Shown piece after piece: positions 8,444-17,281 of a DNA stretch of 64,000 nucleotides. Location of the stretch: assembly GCF_000498395.2 (NCBI RefSeq), contig NZ_CP010979.1, positions 4,774,001 through 4,838,000 of the forward strand. The letters run 5' to 3'. The notes beneath the pieces are model-generated. The model did not search any database. It worked only from the letters and a program-made list of their open reading frames with translations, and was not told the origin of the DNA. Source of the stretch: Pseudomonas putida S13.1.2 (GTDB lineage Bacteria; Pseudomonadota; Gammaproteobacteria; Pseudomonadales; Pseudomonadaceae). Each line of letters opens with the position of its first letter. Within the stretch, counting starts at the first letter, position 1. The position numbers and the translations under genes are program-made.

Positions 8444-9232
8444 ATGGCCTTGCTCGAACTGGAGCGCATCAGCGCACAGTACCCTGGCGCCAGCACCCCG
8501 GTGCTGGCCGACATCAACCTGAGCCTGGGGCCACGCCAGCTGCTGGTGGCCCTGGGGCCGTCCGGCAGCGGCAAGACCTCGCTGCTCAACCTGATCGCCG
8601 GCTTCGTCGCCCCCAGCGGCGGGCGTATCACCCTCGACGGCGTACCGGTGCAGGGCCCTGGTGCCGAGCGCGGTGTGGTGTTCCAGGACGATGCCCTGCT
8701 GCCATGGCAGAACGTGCTGGGCAATGTCGCCTTCGGCCTCGAACTGGCCGGTGTACCCCGCGCCCAGCGTGAGGCCAAGGCCCGTGAAATGCTCGCCCTC
8801 GTCGACCTCGATGGCTTCGGCGAGCGGCGCATCTGGCAATTGTCCGGTGGCCAGAAGCAGCGCGTCGGCCTGGCCCGCGCGCTGGCAGCCGACCCACGGG
8901 TATTGCTGATGGACGAACCGTTCGGCGCCCTCGACGCGTTCACCCGCGAACAGATGCAGGAACTGCTGCTGCAGGTGTGGCAACGCACCGCCAAGCCGGT
9001 GTTCCTGATTACCCACGACATCGAAGAAGCGGTGTTCCTCGCCAGCGAACTGGTACTGCTGGCGCCCAACCCGGGGCGCGTGGTGGAACGCCTGCAACTG
9101 GACTTCGGCCAGCGCTATGCGGCTGGCGAATCGGCCCGGGCCATCAAGTCCGACCCCGCCTTTATCGAAACCCGCGAGCATGTACTGGCGCGGGTGTTCT
9201 CCCAACGCCAAAGCCTGCAGGAGCGCGCATGA
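8444..9232 (+). CDS. tauB: TauB, taurine ABC transporter ATP-binding protein
   Basis: This is the ATPase subunit of the taurine importer (262 residues). It has Walker A GPSGSGKT at about 38-45, the LSGGQKQR signature, Walker B VLLMDEPFGALD and the H-loop FLITHDIEEA. It starts 13 bp after tauA and its stop overlaps the tauC start as ATGA, so the operon is tightly coupled. Confidence 0.95.
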   Translation: MALLELERISAQYPGASTPVLADINLSLGPRQLLVALGPSGSGKTSLLNLIAGFVAPSGGRITLDGVPVQGPGAERGVVFQDDALLPWQNVLGNVAFGLELAGVPRAQREAKAREMLALVDLDGFGERRIWQLSGGQKQRVGLARALAADPRVLLMDEPFGALDAFTREQMQELLLQVWQRTAKPVFLITHDIEEAVFLASELVLLAPNPGRVVERLQLDFGQRYAAGESARAIKSDPAFIETREHVLARVFSQRQSLQERA

Positions 9233-10068
9233 GCAGCCTGGACCTGCCGGTAGCCGGCAAACACAACGCCCAAACCCGGCCAGCCGCCAAGCTGCGCCGG
9301 CCACTGTCCACTCGCTGGATCAGCACCCTGACCCTGGCCAGCCTGCTGCTGGTCTGGTGGCTGGTGACGGCCGCCGGCTGGATCGAGCCCCTGTTCCTGC
9401 CTTCGCCCGGCGACATCCTGGCCAGGGCCTGGACCCTGCTGACCCAAGGCTACATGGACGCCAGCCTGTGGCAGCACCTGGGCGCAAGCCTGGGCCGCAT
9501 CGGCCTGGCGCTGGTAGCCGCCACCCTGACCGCGATCCCGGTCGGCATCGCCATCGGCTACAACCGCGTGGCCCGCGGCATCCTCGACCCGCTGATCGAG
9601 TTCTACCGGCCCATCCCGCCGCTGGCCTACCTGCCGCTGATCGTCATCTGGTGCGGTATCGGCGAGCTGTCGAAGGTGCTGCTGATCTACCTGGCGATCT
9701 TCGCCCCGATCGCCATTGCCACCGCCACCGGTGTGCGCACGGTCGACCCGGCCAAGCTGCGGGCGGCGCAGTCGCTGGGCGCTACCAAGGCCCAGCTGAT
9801 TCGCCATGTGATCCTGCCCAGTGCGTTGCCCGACATCCTTACCGGCATCCGCATCGGCCTGGGGGTGGGCTGGTCGACACTGGTAGCCGCCGAGCTGATT
9901 GCCGCCACAAGCGGCCTGGGCTTCATGGTGCAATCGGCGGCGCAGTTCCTGGTCACCGATGTGGTGGTGCTGGGCATTTTGCTGATCGCCCTGATCGCCT
10001 TCGCCCTGGAAATGAGCCTGCGTGCCCTGCAACGCAAGCTGGTGCCCTGGCATGGGCAGAGCCACTGA
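9229..10068 (+). CDS. tauC: TauC, taurine ABC transporter permease
   Basis: This membrane subunit of the taurine importer has 279 residues from the ATG at 9229, which overlaps the tauB stop. About six membrane segments follow a basic N-terminal tail. The EAA-like loop (LRAAQSLGATKAQLIRHV then ILPSALPDI) marks the ATPase contact. Longer in-frame extension upstream lies inside tauB and is not needed. Confidence 0.95.
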   Translation: MSSLDLPVAGKHNAQTRPAAKLRRPLSTRWISTLTLASLLLVWWLVTAAGWIEPLFLPSPGDILARAWTLLTQGYMDASLWQHLGASLGRIGLALVAATLTAIPVGIAIGYNRVARGILDPLIEFYRPIPPLAYLPLIVIWCGIGELSKVLLIYLAIFAPIAIATATGVRTVDPAKLRAAQSLGATKAQLIRHVILPSALPDILTGIRIGLGVGWSTLVAAELIAATSGLGFMVQSAAQFLVTDVVVLGILLIALIAFALEMSLRALQRKLVPWHGQSH

Positions 10069-10116
10069 TTGCCGACTGACCACGCCGGCAACCCGGCGCC
10101 TAGCACGAGAAAAGAC

Positions 10117-10950
10117 ATGAGCCTGACCGTTACCCCCCTCAGCCCGGCCCTCGGTGCCCAGATCAGCGGCGTGGACATCAGCCGCGATATCACTGCAGAA
10201 GAGCGCGACGCCATCGAACAGGCGCTGCTCCAGCATCAGGTGCTGTTCTTCCGCGACCAGCCGATCAACCCGGAGCAGCAGGCGCGCTTTGCTGCCCGTT
10301 TCGGTGACCTGCACATCCACCCCATCTACCCTAACGTGCCGGAAACCCCGCAGGTGCTGGTACTCGACACGGCGGTCACCGATGTACGCGACAACGCCGT
10401 GTGGCACACCGACGTGACCTTTTTGCCGACCCCGGCACTGGGCGCGGTGCTCAGCGCCAAGCAGTTGCCGGCTTACGGTGGCGATACCCTGTGGGCCAGC
10501 GGCATTGCGGCCTTCGAAGCCTTGTCGGCGCCGCTACGTGAGATGCTTGATGGGCTGACCGCCACCCACGACTTCACCAAGTCGTTTCCGCTGGAGCGCT
10601 TTGGCACCACGCCGGAGGACCTGGCGCGCTGGGAGGCCACGCGGCGCAACAACCCGCCGCTGTCGCACCCGGTGGTGCGCACGCATCCGGTGAGTGGGCG
10701 CAAGGCGTTGTTCGTCAATGAGGGGTTCACGACACGCATCAATGAACTGAGCGAACTGGAAAGCGATGCGCTGCTGAGGCTGCTGTTCGCCCATGCGACG
10801 CGACCGGAGTTCAGCATTCGCTGGCGCTGGCAGGAGAATGACGTGGCGTTCTGGGACAACCGCGTGACCCAGCATTTTGCGGTGGATGATTACCGGCCGA
10901 ACCGGCGGGTGATGCACCGGGCAACCATCCTTGGGGATGCACCCTTCTGA
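10117..10950 (+). CDS. tauD: TauD, taurine:2-oxoglutarate dioxygenase
   Basis: This cytoplasmic non-heme Fe(II)/2-oxoglutarate oxygenase converts taurine to sulfite and aminoacetaldehyde. The 277-residue protein has the iron ligands H97 and D99 in WHTDVTF and a distal histidine in VTQHFAVDDY, plus the 2-oxoglutarate-binding arginines near the C-terminus (RPNRRVMHRATI). A GAGAAAAG sequence precedes the ATG. It is the last gene of tauABCD. Confidence 0.95.
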   Translation: MSLTVTPLSPALGAQISGVDISRDITAEERDAIEQALLQHQVLFFRDQPINPEQQARFAARFGDLHIHPIYPNVPETPQVLVLDTAVTDVRDNAVWHTDVTFLPTPALGAVLSAKQLPAYGGDTLWASGIAAFEALSAPLREMLDGLTATHDFTKSFPLERFGTTPEDLARWEATRRNNPPLSHPVVRTHPVSGRKALFVNEGFTTRINELSELESDALLRLLFAHATRPEFSIRWRWQENDVAFWDNRVTQHFAVDDYRPNRRVMHRATILGDAPF

Positions 10951-10960
10951 TAGTCCGATG

Positions 10961-11058
10961 GGAGGCCTTCGGCCTCCAATCGCCGGCAAGCCAGCTCCCA
11001 CAGGATTACCACAGGTTTGAAGATTGTGGGCTACCTGTGGGAGCTGGCTTGCCGGCGA
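10961..11058. repeat. Hairpin plus paired CGCCGGCAAGCCAGC-type palindromic repeat
   Basis: A perfect GGAGGCC-TTC-GGCCTCC hairpin at 10961-10977 follows tauD and may act as its transcription stop, although no T run follows. It leads into a REP pair whose left arm, CGCCGGCAAGCCAGCTCCCA at 10981-11000, is mirrored at the right end (11036-11057). The element fills most of the gap to the convergent betT gene. Confidence 0.85.
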
Positions 11059-11083
11059 TGGGCCGCAAAGCGGCCCCGGCAAT

Positions 11084-13087
11084 CTAACGGACCAGATGCA
11101 GGTACTGCATGTGCCGCTCGTACTGGTCGAGGATGTCGTTGATGATCTGCTCCTTGCTGTAGCCCACCAGGTCATAGTTCTGGCTGCCTTCGCTCAGGTG
11201 CACCTCCGCCCGGTAATAGCGGCGGTTCTTCAACTCTTGCGTACCCAGCCCACCCAGGGCGAACGATGGCGTGAAGTAGCCACGCATCTGCACCTGGTAA
11301 ATGAACGGCTGTTCCTCGCCATGGCCAATCTTCAGGCTGACGTTGTCGTGGCTCGGGTCGTCCTGCGTAATCAGCACCAAGCCCTTCTGCTCGAACACCT
11401 CACGCACATCGGCAATCGCCGGGCGCACCACGTCGTCCATGAAGCGGTACACCTCATCACGCGACGGGAAGTGCACCGCCTGGCTCAGGCGCTGGCGCCA
11501 GCCACCACGGCCGCGACGTGACTGGGCGAACGGGGCCAGCGAGTGCATCTGCGCGATCTGCCGCTGCGACTCCAGGTAGAACGCCTTGTGCAGCCCCCAC
11601 ATCATGCACAGCAGAATCAGCGAGAACGGCAACGAGGTCAGCACCACCGCCGACTTCAGCGAATCGATGCTGCCGGCGAACAGCAGTGCGCTGGTGATCA
11701 GCGCGGTCATCGCGCCCCAGAAGATACGCAGCCAGTTCGGCCCGTCCTCGTCTGCGTCGCCACCCTTCGCCGACAAGGTCGACAGCACCACGGTGCCCGA
11801 GTCGGCCGAGGTCACGAAGAACACGAAGCTGATGAACACCGTGGTGGCGATCACCGCCTTGCTCCACGGGTAGGTTTCCAGCAGCAGGTACAAGCTCATC
11901 GACGGGTTATCCAGTGCCGACTGGCCCAACGCGGTCATGCCGTGGTTGATCACCTGGTCGAGGGCGCTGTTGCCGAAAATCGACATCCACGCCAGGGTGA
12001 AGCCCAGCGGAATCAGCAGTACGCCAAAGACGAACTCGCGGATGGTGCGGCCACGGGAGATACGGGCGATAAACAGGCCCACGAACGGTGCCCAGGCAAT
12101 CCACCAGGCCCAGTAGAACACGGTCCAGCCGCCCAGCCAGTCGCGGTTATCACCGTAGGCATACACATCGAAGCTCTTGCGTGGCAGAGCGCCCAGGTAA
12201 TCACCAAGGTTCTGGATCAGCGTGTTGAACAGGTGCTGGGTAGGCCCGGCAAACAGCACGAACAACAGCAACGCGCAGGCCAGGAACAGGTTGATGTCGC
12301 TCATCACCCGCACGCCCTTCTCCACCCCGGCTACGGCCACGGCCACTGCCGCGCCCATCATCAGGGTGATGAGGATCACCTGTACCCACTGGCTGTGGCT
12401 GATGCCGAACAGGTAGTCCAGGCCTGCGTTCAGGTGCAGTACGCCAAAGCCCATGTCGGCACCCAGGCCGAACACCGTGGCGATGATGCCGAAGCCATCC
12501 ACTGCGTAGCCGATCGGGCCGTTGATGCGCTTGCCGATCAGCGGGTACAACGCCGAACGCAACGCCAGCGGCAGGTTGTGGCGGTAGGCGAAATAGGCCA
12601 GCGCCATGCCGACGAAGGCGAATACGCCCCAGCCATGCAGGCCCCAGTGCAGGAACAGGATCTGCATCGCCTGGCGCCCGGCCTCGGCCGTGCCCGCTTC
12701 GCCCTGGGGCGGTTGCAGCATGTGGGTCAGCGGCTCGGAAACACAGAAGAAGAACAGGGTAATGCTGATGCCGGCGGCGAACAGCATGCCGGCCCACGAG
12801 AGGTAACTGAACTCGGGTTCGTCGTGGTCGGCACCGAGCTTGATCTTGCCGTAGCCGGACAAGGCGGTGACCACCACGAAGACCAGGTACAGCGTCATGG
12901 CCAACATGTAGTACCAGCCGACCGTGTTGGCCGCCCAGTTCTGCGCCGCCAGCAGCCAGTCGCCTGCGGCTTGCGGGTTGGAGATGACCACCAGGCCAAA
13001 GATGAGGATGAAACTTGCCGCAAAGTAGAACACCGGGGGGTTCATGCGGATTTTGCCGTTGGCGGCGGAAGGGTTCGGTGCACTCAT
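11084..13087 (-). CDS. betT: BetT-like BCCT-family choline/betaine transporter
   Basis: This is a secondary transporter of the betaine-carnitine-choline family in the inner membrane. It has 667 residues, like the long osmoregulated BetT type. About 12 membrane segments occupy the first 500 residues, with the family tryptophan-rich segment FYWAWWIAWAPFVGLFIARISRGRT. A cytoplasmic C-terminal tail of about 150 residues (RDEVYRFMDDVVRPA onward) is the kind used for osmosensing. Choline is the likely substrate, but taurine or another quaternary amine is possible given the tau neighbour. A BetI-like palindrome lies upstream. Confidence 0.85.
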   Translation of the reverse strand: MSAPNPSAANGKIRMNPPVFYFAASFILIFGLVVISNPQAAGDWLLAAQNWAANTVGWYYMLAMTLYLVFVVVTALSGYGKIKLGADHDEPEFSYLSWAGMLFAAGISITLFFFCVSEPLTHMLQPPQGEAGTAEAGRQAMQILFLHWGLHGWGVFAFVGMALAYFAYRHNLPLALRSALYPLIGKRINGPIGYAVDGFGIIATVFGLGADMGFGVLHLNAGLDYLFGISHSQWVQVILITLMMGAAVAVAVAGVEKGVRVMSDINLFLACALLLFVLFAGPTQHLFNTLIQNLGDYLGALPRKSFDVYAYGDNRDWLGGWTVFYWAWWIAWAPFVGLFIARISRGRTIREFVFGVLLIPLGFTLAWMSIFGNSALDQVINHGMTALGQSALDNPSMSLYLLLETYPWSKAVIATTVFISFVFFVTSADSGTVVLSTLSAKGGDADEDGPNWLRIFWGAMTALITSALLFAGSIDSLKSAVVLTSLPFSLILLCMMWGLHKAFYLESQRQIAQMHSLAPFAQSRRGRGGWRQRLSQAVHFPSRDEVYRFMDDVVRPAIADVREVFEQKGLVLITQDDPSHDNVSLKIGHGEEQPFIYQVQMRGYFTPSFALGGLGTQELKNRRYYRAEVHLSEGSQNYDLVGYSKEQIINDILDQYERHMQYLHLVR

Positions 13088-13185
13088 CGGGCGTGCACCT
13101 CGTCGAATGACGTGAGGTTCGGAATGAACGGGTTCAGCAAAGGAATCCTCCTGTTGAACACCGGCAGCGGACCAGCGTTTTTACA

Positions 13186-13201
13186 TTGAACAAGCGTTCA
13201 A
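13186..13201. promoter_or_regulatory. BetI-like operator palindrome upstream of betT
   Basis: The sequence TTGAACAAGCGTTCAA is a perfect inverted repeat (TTGAAC-4-GTTCAA) about 100 bp upstream of the betT start. TTGAAC/GTTCAA half-sites resemble those reported for the choline-responsive TetR repressor BetI. No betI gene is in this window, so regulation would act in trans. This assignment is inference. Confidence 0.55.
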
Positions 13202-13254
13202 GTTAAACATGGATCGGATTTCAATGCGAATTGGGGCGCTGATTGGTGTTGTCC

Positions 13255-13375
13255 TGTACCGGCCCTTTCGCGGGTAAACCCGCTCCCACAGGTACTGCAC
13301 AAGCCTCAGTCTTTGTGGGGTACCTGTGGGAGCGGCGGTGCGGCGATCCGATTTACCCGCGAAAGGGCCGGTACA
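13255..13375. repeat. Paired TTCGCGGGTAAACCCGC-type palindromic repeat, asymmetric right arm
   Basis: The left arm contains TTCGCGGGTAAACCCGCTCC. The right arm is its reverse complement but with an extra block, CGGTGCGGCGATCCGA, between GAGCGG and TTTACCCGCG. It ends downstream of epsC (minus strand). The same asymmetric block recurs in the copy at 14374-14482. Confidence 0.88.
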
Positions 13376-13393
13376 GGCTAAGCAAATGCTAGA

Positions 13394-14326
13394 TCAATTC
13401 TTGTCCTGGCAATCCAGCTGCAGGTTGGCCTGGGTGATGTTGCTTTCAGCAGGCACACTGCGGGTCAGCCACACATTGCCACCAATGGTCGAACCTTTGC
13501 CGATGGTAATGCGCCCCAGCACTGTGGCCCCGGCATAGATCACCACATCGTCCTCGACAATCGGATGGCGCGGCAGGCCTTTGTGCAGGGTGCCCGACTC
13601 ATCGCTGGGGAAGCGCTTGGCGCCCAGGGTCACCGCCTGGTAGATGCGCACGCGCTCGCCGATGATCGCGGTTTCGCCGATGACCACGCCGGTGCCGTGG
13701 TCGATGAAGAAACTCGGGCCGATCTGCGCCCCCGGGTGGATGTCGATACCGGTGGCCGAATGCGCCAGCTCCGAGCTGATCCGCGCCAGCAGCGGCAGGC
13801 CGGCCTGGTAAAGGTGATGCGCCAGGCGGTGATGGATGATCGCGAGGATGCCCGGGTAGCACAGCAGCACTTCATCGACGCTGCGCGCGGCGGGGTCGCC
13901 GTGATAGGCGGCCAGCACGTCGGTGTCGAGCAGCACCCGCAATTCCGGCAGCGCAGCAGCAAAGCCCTGGATCAGCTTCAACGCATGGCCATCGACGCTG
14001 GCCAGTTCAGCCTTGCTTTGCCGGGCGGCATAGCGCAACTCCAGGCGCGCCTGGGTCAGCAAGGCGGTCAGCGCGGCATCCAGGGTATGGCCAACGTAGA
14101 AGTCTTCACTCTCTTCGCGCAGGTCCACAGGCCCAAGGCGCATGGGGAACAACGCGCCGCACAGTTGCTCCAGGATCTGCCGCATTGCTTCGCGCGACGG
14201 CAACTCGCGCCCGCCCTGCTCGCCAATGCTACGGCCATTGCGGGTGCGCCAGTGCTCACGGGCGCCGCGCAGGCCGGTGACAATGCTGTGCAACTGCCAG
14301 TGCGCGGATGAAGGTTGTTCGCTCAC
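13394..14326 (-). CDS. epsC: EpsC-type serine O-acetyltransferase
   Basis: This enzyme acetylates L-serine with acetyl-CoA to make O-acetylserine, the acceptor for sulfide in cysteine synthesis. The 310-residue protein starts with GTG preceded by AGGAG. An alpha-helical N-terminal domain is followed by a left-handed beta-helix of hexapeptide repeats from about residue 195 (GIDIHPGAQIG, FFIDHGTGVVIGETAIIG, the catalytic His-Asp pair in DHGTG). It is longer than E. coli CysE and matches the EpsC branch. It sits next to the cystine importer, fitting cysteine supply. Confidence 0.9.
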   Translation of the reverse strand: MSEQPSSAHWQLHSIVTGLRGAREHWRTRNGRSIGEQGGRELPSREAMRQILEQLCGALFPMRLGPVDLREESEDFYVGHTLDAALTALLTQARLELRYAARQSKAELASVDGHALKLIQGFAAALPELRVLLDTDVLAAYHGDPAARSVDEVLLCYPGILAIIHHRLAHHLYQAGLPLLARISSELAHSATGIDIHPGAQIGPSFFIDHGTGVVIGETAIIGERVRIYQAVTLGAKRFPSDESGTLHKGLPRHPIVEDDVVIYAGATVLGRITIGKGSTIGGNVWLTRSVPAESNITQANLQLDCQDKN

Positions 14327-14734
14327 GGTTTTCTCCTGCCTGAGTCGGCCAAACTATTTTTATCGGCAGGTCAGGCCCTTTCGCGGGTAAACCCGCTCCC
14401 ACAGGTACTGCACAGCATTCAAAGCCTGCGCGGCCAATGTGGGGGCGGCGGTGCGGCGATCCGATTTACCCGCGAAGTGGCCCACCCTGCTTACATACAG
14501 CCCACTCTACGGCAAATCCGTCCCTTGGAAAAAACAACGCTTTATTCCATCCTGCGCTAAGTCAGGCATAAGCCGCGATGACGGAGCGAGCATCCTCGCC
14601 TACCCTCAAAGCAGCCAGCACCTGACACAAATCAAAAAGGAAATAACAAAATAATTTTTTATTATTTCCTGGCCTAAGAAGCCAACTCTATAGTCGCCAC
14701 CTCACTACTTACACAACAAGCGCGGGGCTCTGAC
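14327..14734. other. 408-bp gene-free region between epsC and tcyJ
   Basis: It holds the repeat at 14374-14482, then sequence with TTTATTCCATC at 14541-14551, similar to the motif upstream of ssu and atsB. A very AT-rich tract at about 14630-14670, immediately before tcyJ, probably contains the tcyJLN promoter. I see no gene in it. Confidence 0.6.
14374..14482. repeat. Second asymmetric TTCGCGGGTAAACCCGC-type repeat
   Basis: It has the same left arm as the 13255 copy and the same unusual right-arm block, CGGTGCGGCGATCCGA. The central sequences diverge. Together the two copies bracket epsC in the same orientation. Confidence 0.85.
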
Positions 14735-15529
14735 ATGTCGAAATTCGCCAAACCGCTACTCAACGCCAGCCTGGCCATCCTGCTGGGTGCCGGCCTGCTC
14801 AGCCAGGCTTTCGCCGGCGAGCAGTTGAAGACCATCCAGGAAAAAGGCGTGATCAACGTCGGCCTGGAGGGCACCTACCCCCCGTTCAGCTTCCAGGACG
14901 AGAACGGCAAGCTGGCCGGCTTCGAGGTGGAGCTTTCGGAACTGCTGGCCAAGGAGCTGGGGGTAAAGGCCAAGATCCAGCCGACCAAGTGGGATGGCAT
15001 CCTTGCCGCGCTGGAATCCAAGCGCCTGGACGTGGTGGTCAATCAGGTGACCATCTCCGAGGAGCGCAAGAAGAAATACGATTTCTCTGAGCCCTACACC
15101 GTTTCGGGTATCCAGGCCCTGATCCTGAAGAAGAAAGCCGAGCAGCTGAACATCAAGTCGGCGCAAGACCTGGCCGGCAAGAAAGTCGGCGTGGGCCTGG
15201 GCACCAACTACGAGCAGTGGGTCAAGCAAGACGTCCCGAAAGCCGAAGTGCGCACCTATGAAGACGACCCGAGCAAGTTCGCCGACCTGCGCAACGGCCG
15301 TATCGACGCCATCCTGATCGACCGCCTGGCCGCGCTGGAATACGCGCAAAAAGCCAAAGACACCGAACTGGCCGGCGATGCCTTCTCGCGCCTGGAAAGC
15401 GGCGTGGCGCTGCGCAAGGGCGAGCCTGAACTGCTGGCAGCCATCAACAAGGCCATCGACAAGCTCAAGGCTGACGGCACGCTGGCCAAGCTGTCCGAAA
15501 AATACTTCGGTGCCGATGTCACCAAATGA
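14735..15529 (+). CDS. tcyJ: TcyJ (FliY-like), periplasmic cystine-binding protein
   Basis: This is the solute-binding protein of a polar amino acid importer (264 residues). A signal peptide with cleavage near AFAG (about residue 28) is followed by an SBP_bac_3 fold (GVINVGLEGTYPPFSFQDENG, GFEVELSELLAKELG, DVVVNQVTISEERKKKYDFSEPY). The pattern matches L-cystine-binding FliY/TcyJ. It contains no methionine except the initiator and no cysteine, as expected for a sulfur-starvation protein. Its stop overlaps the tcyL start. Confidence 0.92.
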   Translation: MSKFAKPLLNASLAILLGAGLLSQAFAGEQLKTIQEKGVINVGLEGTYPPFSFQDENGKLAGFEVELSELLAKELGVKAKIQPTKWDGILAALESKRLDVVVNQVTISEERKKKYDFSEPYTVSGIQALILKKKAEQLNIKSAQDLAGKKVGVGLGTNYEQWVKQDVPKAEVRTYEDDPSKFADLRNGRIDAILIDRLAALEYAQKAKDTELAGDAFSRLESGVALRKGEPELLAAINKAIDKLKADGTLAKLSEKYFGADVTK

Positions 15530-16194
15530 TTGCTGAAAGCCTGCAACTCGTTGTCGACTCCGCGCCCTTCCTGCTGAAGGGCGCGGGTTATACAGTGCTG
15601 CTCAGTGTCGGCGGCATGTTCTTCGGCCTGCTGCTGGGCTTTGCCCTGGCGCTGATGCGGCTGTCTAAGATCTTGCCGCTGAACTGGCTGGCGCGGATCT
15701 ACGTGTCGTTCTTCCGCGGCACGCCGCTGCTGGTGCAGCTGTTCGTGATCTATTTCGGCATGCCGCAGATCGGCATCGAACTCGACCCCATCCCGGCTTC
15801 GCTGATCGGCCTGTCGCTGAACATGGCGGCCTACATCTGCGAAATCCTGCGCGCTGCAATTTCCTCGATCGACCGTGGCCAGTGGGAAGCTGCCGCCAGT
15901 ATCGGCATGACCCGCGTCCAGGCCATGCGCCGGGCGATCCTGCCCCAAGCCTTGCGCACCGCCCTGCCGCCGCTGGGCAACAGCTTCATCTCGCTGGTCA
16001 AGGACACCGCCCTGGCGGCGACCATCCAGGTGCCCGAGCTGTTCCGCCAGGCGCAGCTGATTACCGCGCGCACTTTCGAAGTGTTCACCATGTACGTGGC
16101 GGTTGCGGTCATCTACTGGGTGCTGTGCAGCATCCTTGCGCACTTCCAGAACCGCATGGAAGCGCGGGTCAACCAGCATGACCAGGAGCAATGA
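15526..16194 (+). CDS. tcyL: TcyL, cystine ABC transporter permease
   Basis: This inner-membrane permease of the HisM/GlnP class (222 residues) has three to five membrane helices. It carries the FFRGTPLLVQLFVIYFG motif and the EAA loop (WEAAASIGMTRVQAMRRAILPQ) characteristic of polar amino acid permeases. It overlaps tcyJ by 4 bp and tcyN by 4 bp. Confidence 0.93.
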   Translation: MIAESLQLVVDSAPFLLKGAGYTVLLSVGGMFFGLLLGFALALMRLSKILPLNWLARIYVSFFRGTPLLVQLFVIYFGMPQIGIELDPIPASLIGLSLNMAAYICEILRAAISSIDRGQWEAAASIGMTRVQAMRRAILPQALRTALPPLGNSFISLVKDTALAATIQVPELFRQAQLITARTFEVFTMYVAVAVIYWVLCSILAHFQNRMEARVNQHDQEQ

Positions 16195-16955
16195 GCATGA
16201 TTGAAGTCAAAGGCCTGACCAAGCGGTTCAAGGGCCAGACCGTGCTCGACGGCATCGACCTGACCGTGCAGCCCGGCGAAGTGGTGGCCATCATCGGCCC
16301 CAGCGGCTCGGGCAAGACCACCTTCCTGCGCTGCCTGAACCTGCTGGAAACCCCAGACGCCGGGCAGATCAAGATAGGCGCCATCAGCATCGATGCCAAC
16401 CGCCCGCTGGGTGGCCAGCAAAGTGCGATACGCCGCTTGCGCCAGCAGGCCGGGTTCGTTTTCCAGAACTTCAACCTGTTCCCCCATCGCACCGCCCTGG
16501 AGAACGTGATCGAGGGGCCGGTGATCGTCAAGAAGACGCCCCGCGAGCAAGCCATCGAGCTGGGTCGGCGCCTGATGGCCAAGGTCGGCCTGGCGGGCAA
16601 GGAAGACGCCTACCCACGGCGCCTGTCCGGGGGCCAGCAGCAACGGGTGGCCATCGCCCGCGCCCTGGCCATGGAGCCGGAGGTGATCCTGTTCGACGAA
16701 CCCACCTCGGCACTGGACCCGGAGCTGGTGGGTGAAGTGCTGGCGACCATCCGCGGCCTGGCCGAGGAGAAGCGCACCATGATCATCGTCACCCACGAGA
16801 TGAGCTTTGCCCGCGACGTAGCGAACCGGGTGATCTTCTTCGACAAGGGCGTGATCGTGGAACAGGGCGAGGCCAAGGCACTGTTTGCGGCGCCGAAGGA
16901 AGAACGTACCCGCCAGTTTCTGCGCAAGTTTCTCGGTACTGCTGCCTCCGAGTAA
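16191..16955 (+). CDS. tcyN: TcyN, cystine ABC transporter ATP-binding protein
   Basis: This is the ATPase of the cystine importer (254 residues). It has Walker A GPSGSGKTT at about 36-44, the signature LSGGQQQR, Walker B VILFDEPTSALDPE and the H-loop IIVTHEMSFA. Coupled start and stop codons with tcyL show one operon, tcyJLN. Confidence 0.94.
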   Translation: MSMIEVKGLTKRFKGQTVLDGIDLTVQPGEVVAIIGPSGSGKTTFLRCLNLLETPDAGQIKIGAISIDANRPLGGQQSAIRRLRQQAGFVFQNFNLFPHRTALENVIEGPVIVKKTPREQAIELGRRLMAKVGLAGKEDAYPRRLSGGQQQRVAIARALAMEPEVILFDEPTSALDPELVGEVLATIRGLAEEKRTMIIVTHEMSFARDVANRVIFFDKGVIVEQGEAKALFAAPKEERTRQFLRKFLGTAASE

Positions 16956-17281
16956 CCTGTTCCGGCCCTATCGCCGGCAAGCCAGCTCCCACAGGTACAT
17001 CACAGGGCTCGAATGATGTGGCGTACCTGTAGGAGCTGGCTTGCCGGCGATAGGGCCAGTAAATGAAAAGCAAATCCCATCCTTCTATACATATTCCAAA
17101 GAGTTAGTTCATAAACTTTTTATAAAGCATTAGGGTATATAAACCGGACCACCGGACCAGCACACTTTTGTCGCGACCAGCTGTAGCGACACAACTTTTT
17201 TGTGAGGTCAGGAATGGTCAGGATCACAATCACCCCAGTGCGTATCGCCAGGGCATTGAGTGCAGCCAAGGAGCGGTACTG
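16956..17281. other. 326-bp gene-free region before the SfnB-like genes
   Basis: It contains a REP pair at 16964-17057. An AT-rich stretch at 17085-17145 includes ATATTCCAA at 17091-17099, similar to the sulfur-promoter motif. The ribosome site AAGGAG at 17268-17273 serves the next gene. No coding potential is seen. Confidence 0.6.
16964..17057. repeat. Paired CGCCGGCAAGCCAGC-type palindromic repeat
   Basis: The left arm runs GGCCCTATCGCCGGCAAGCC and the right arm mirrors it, ending GGCGATAGGGCC. It is directly downstream of tcyN and may stabilise or end that transcript. Confidence 0.9.
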
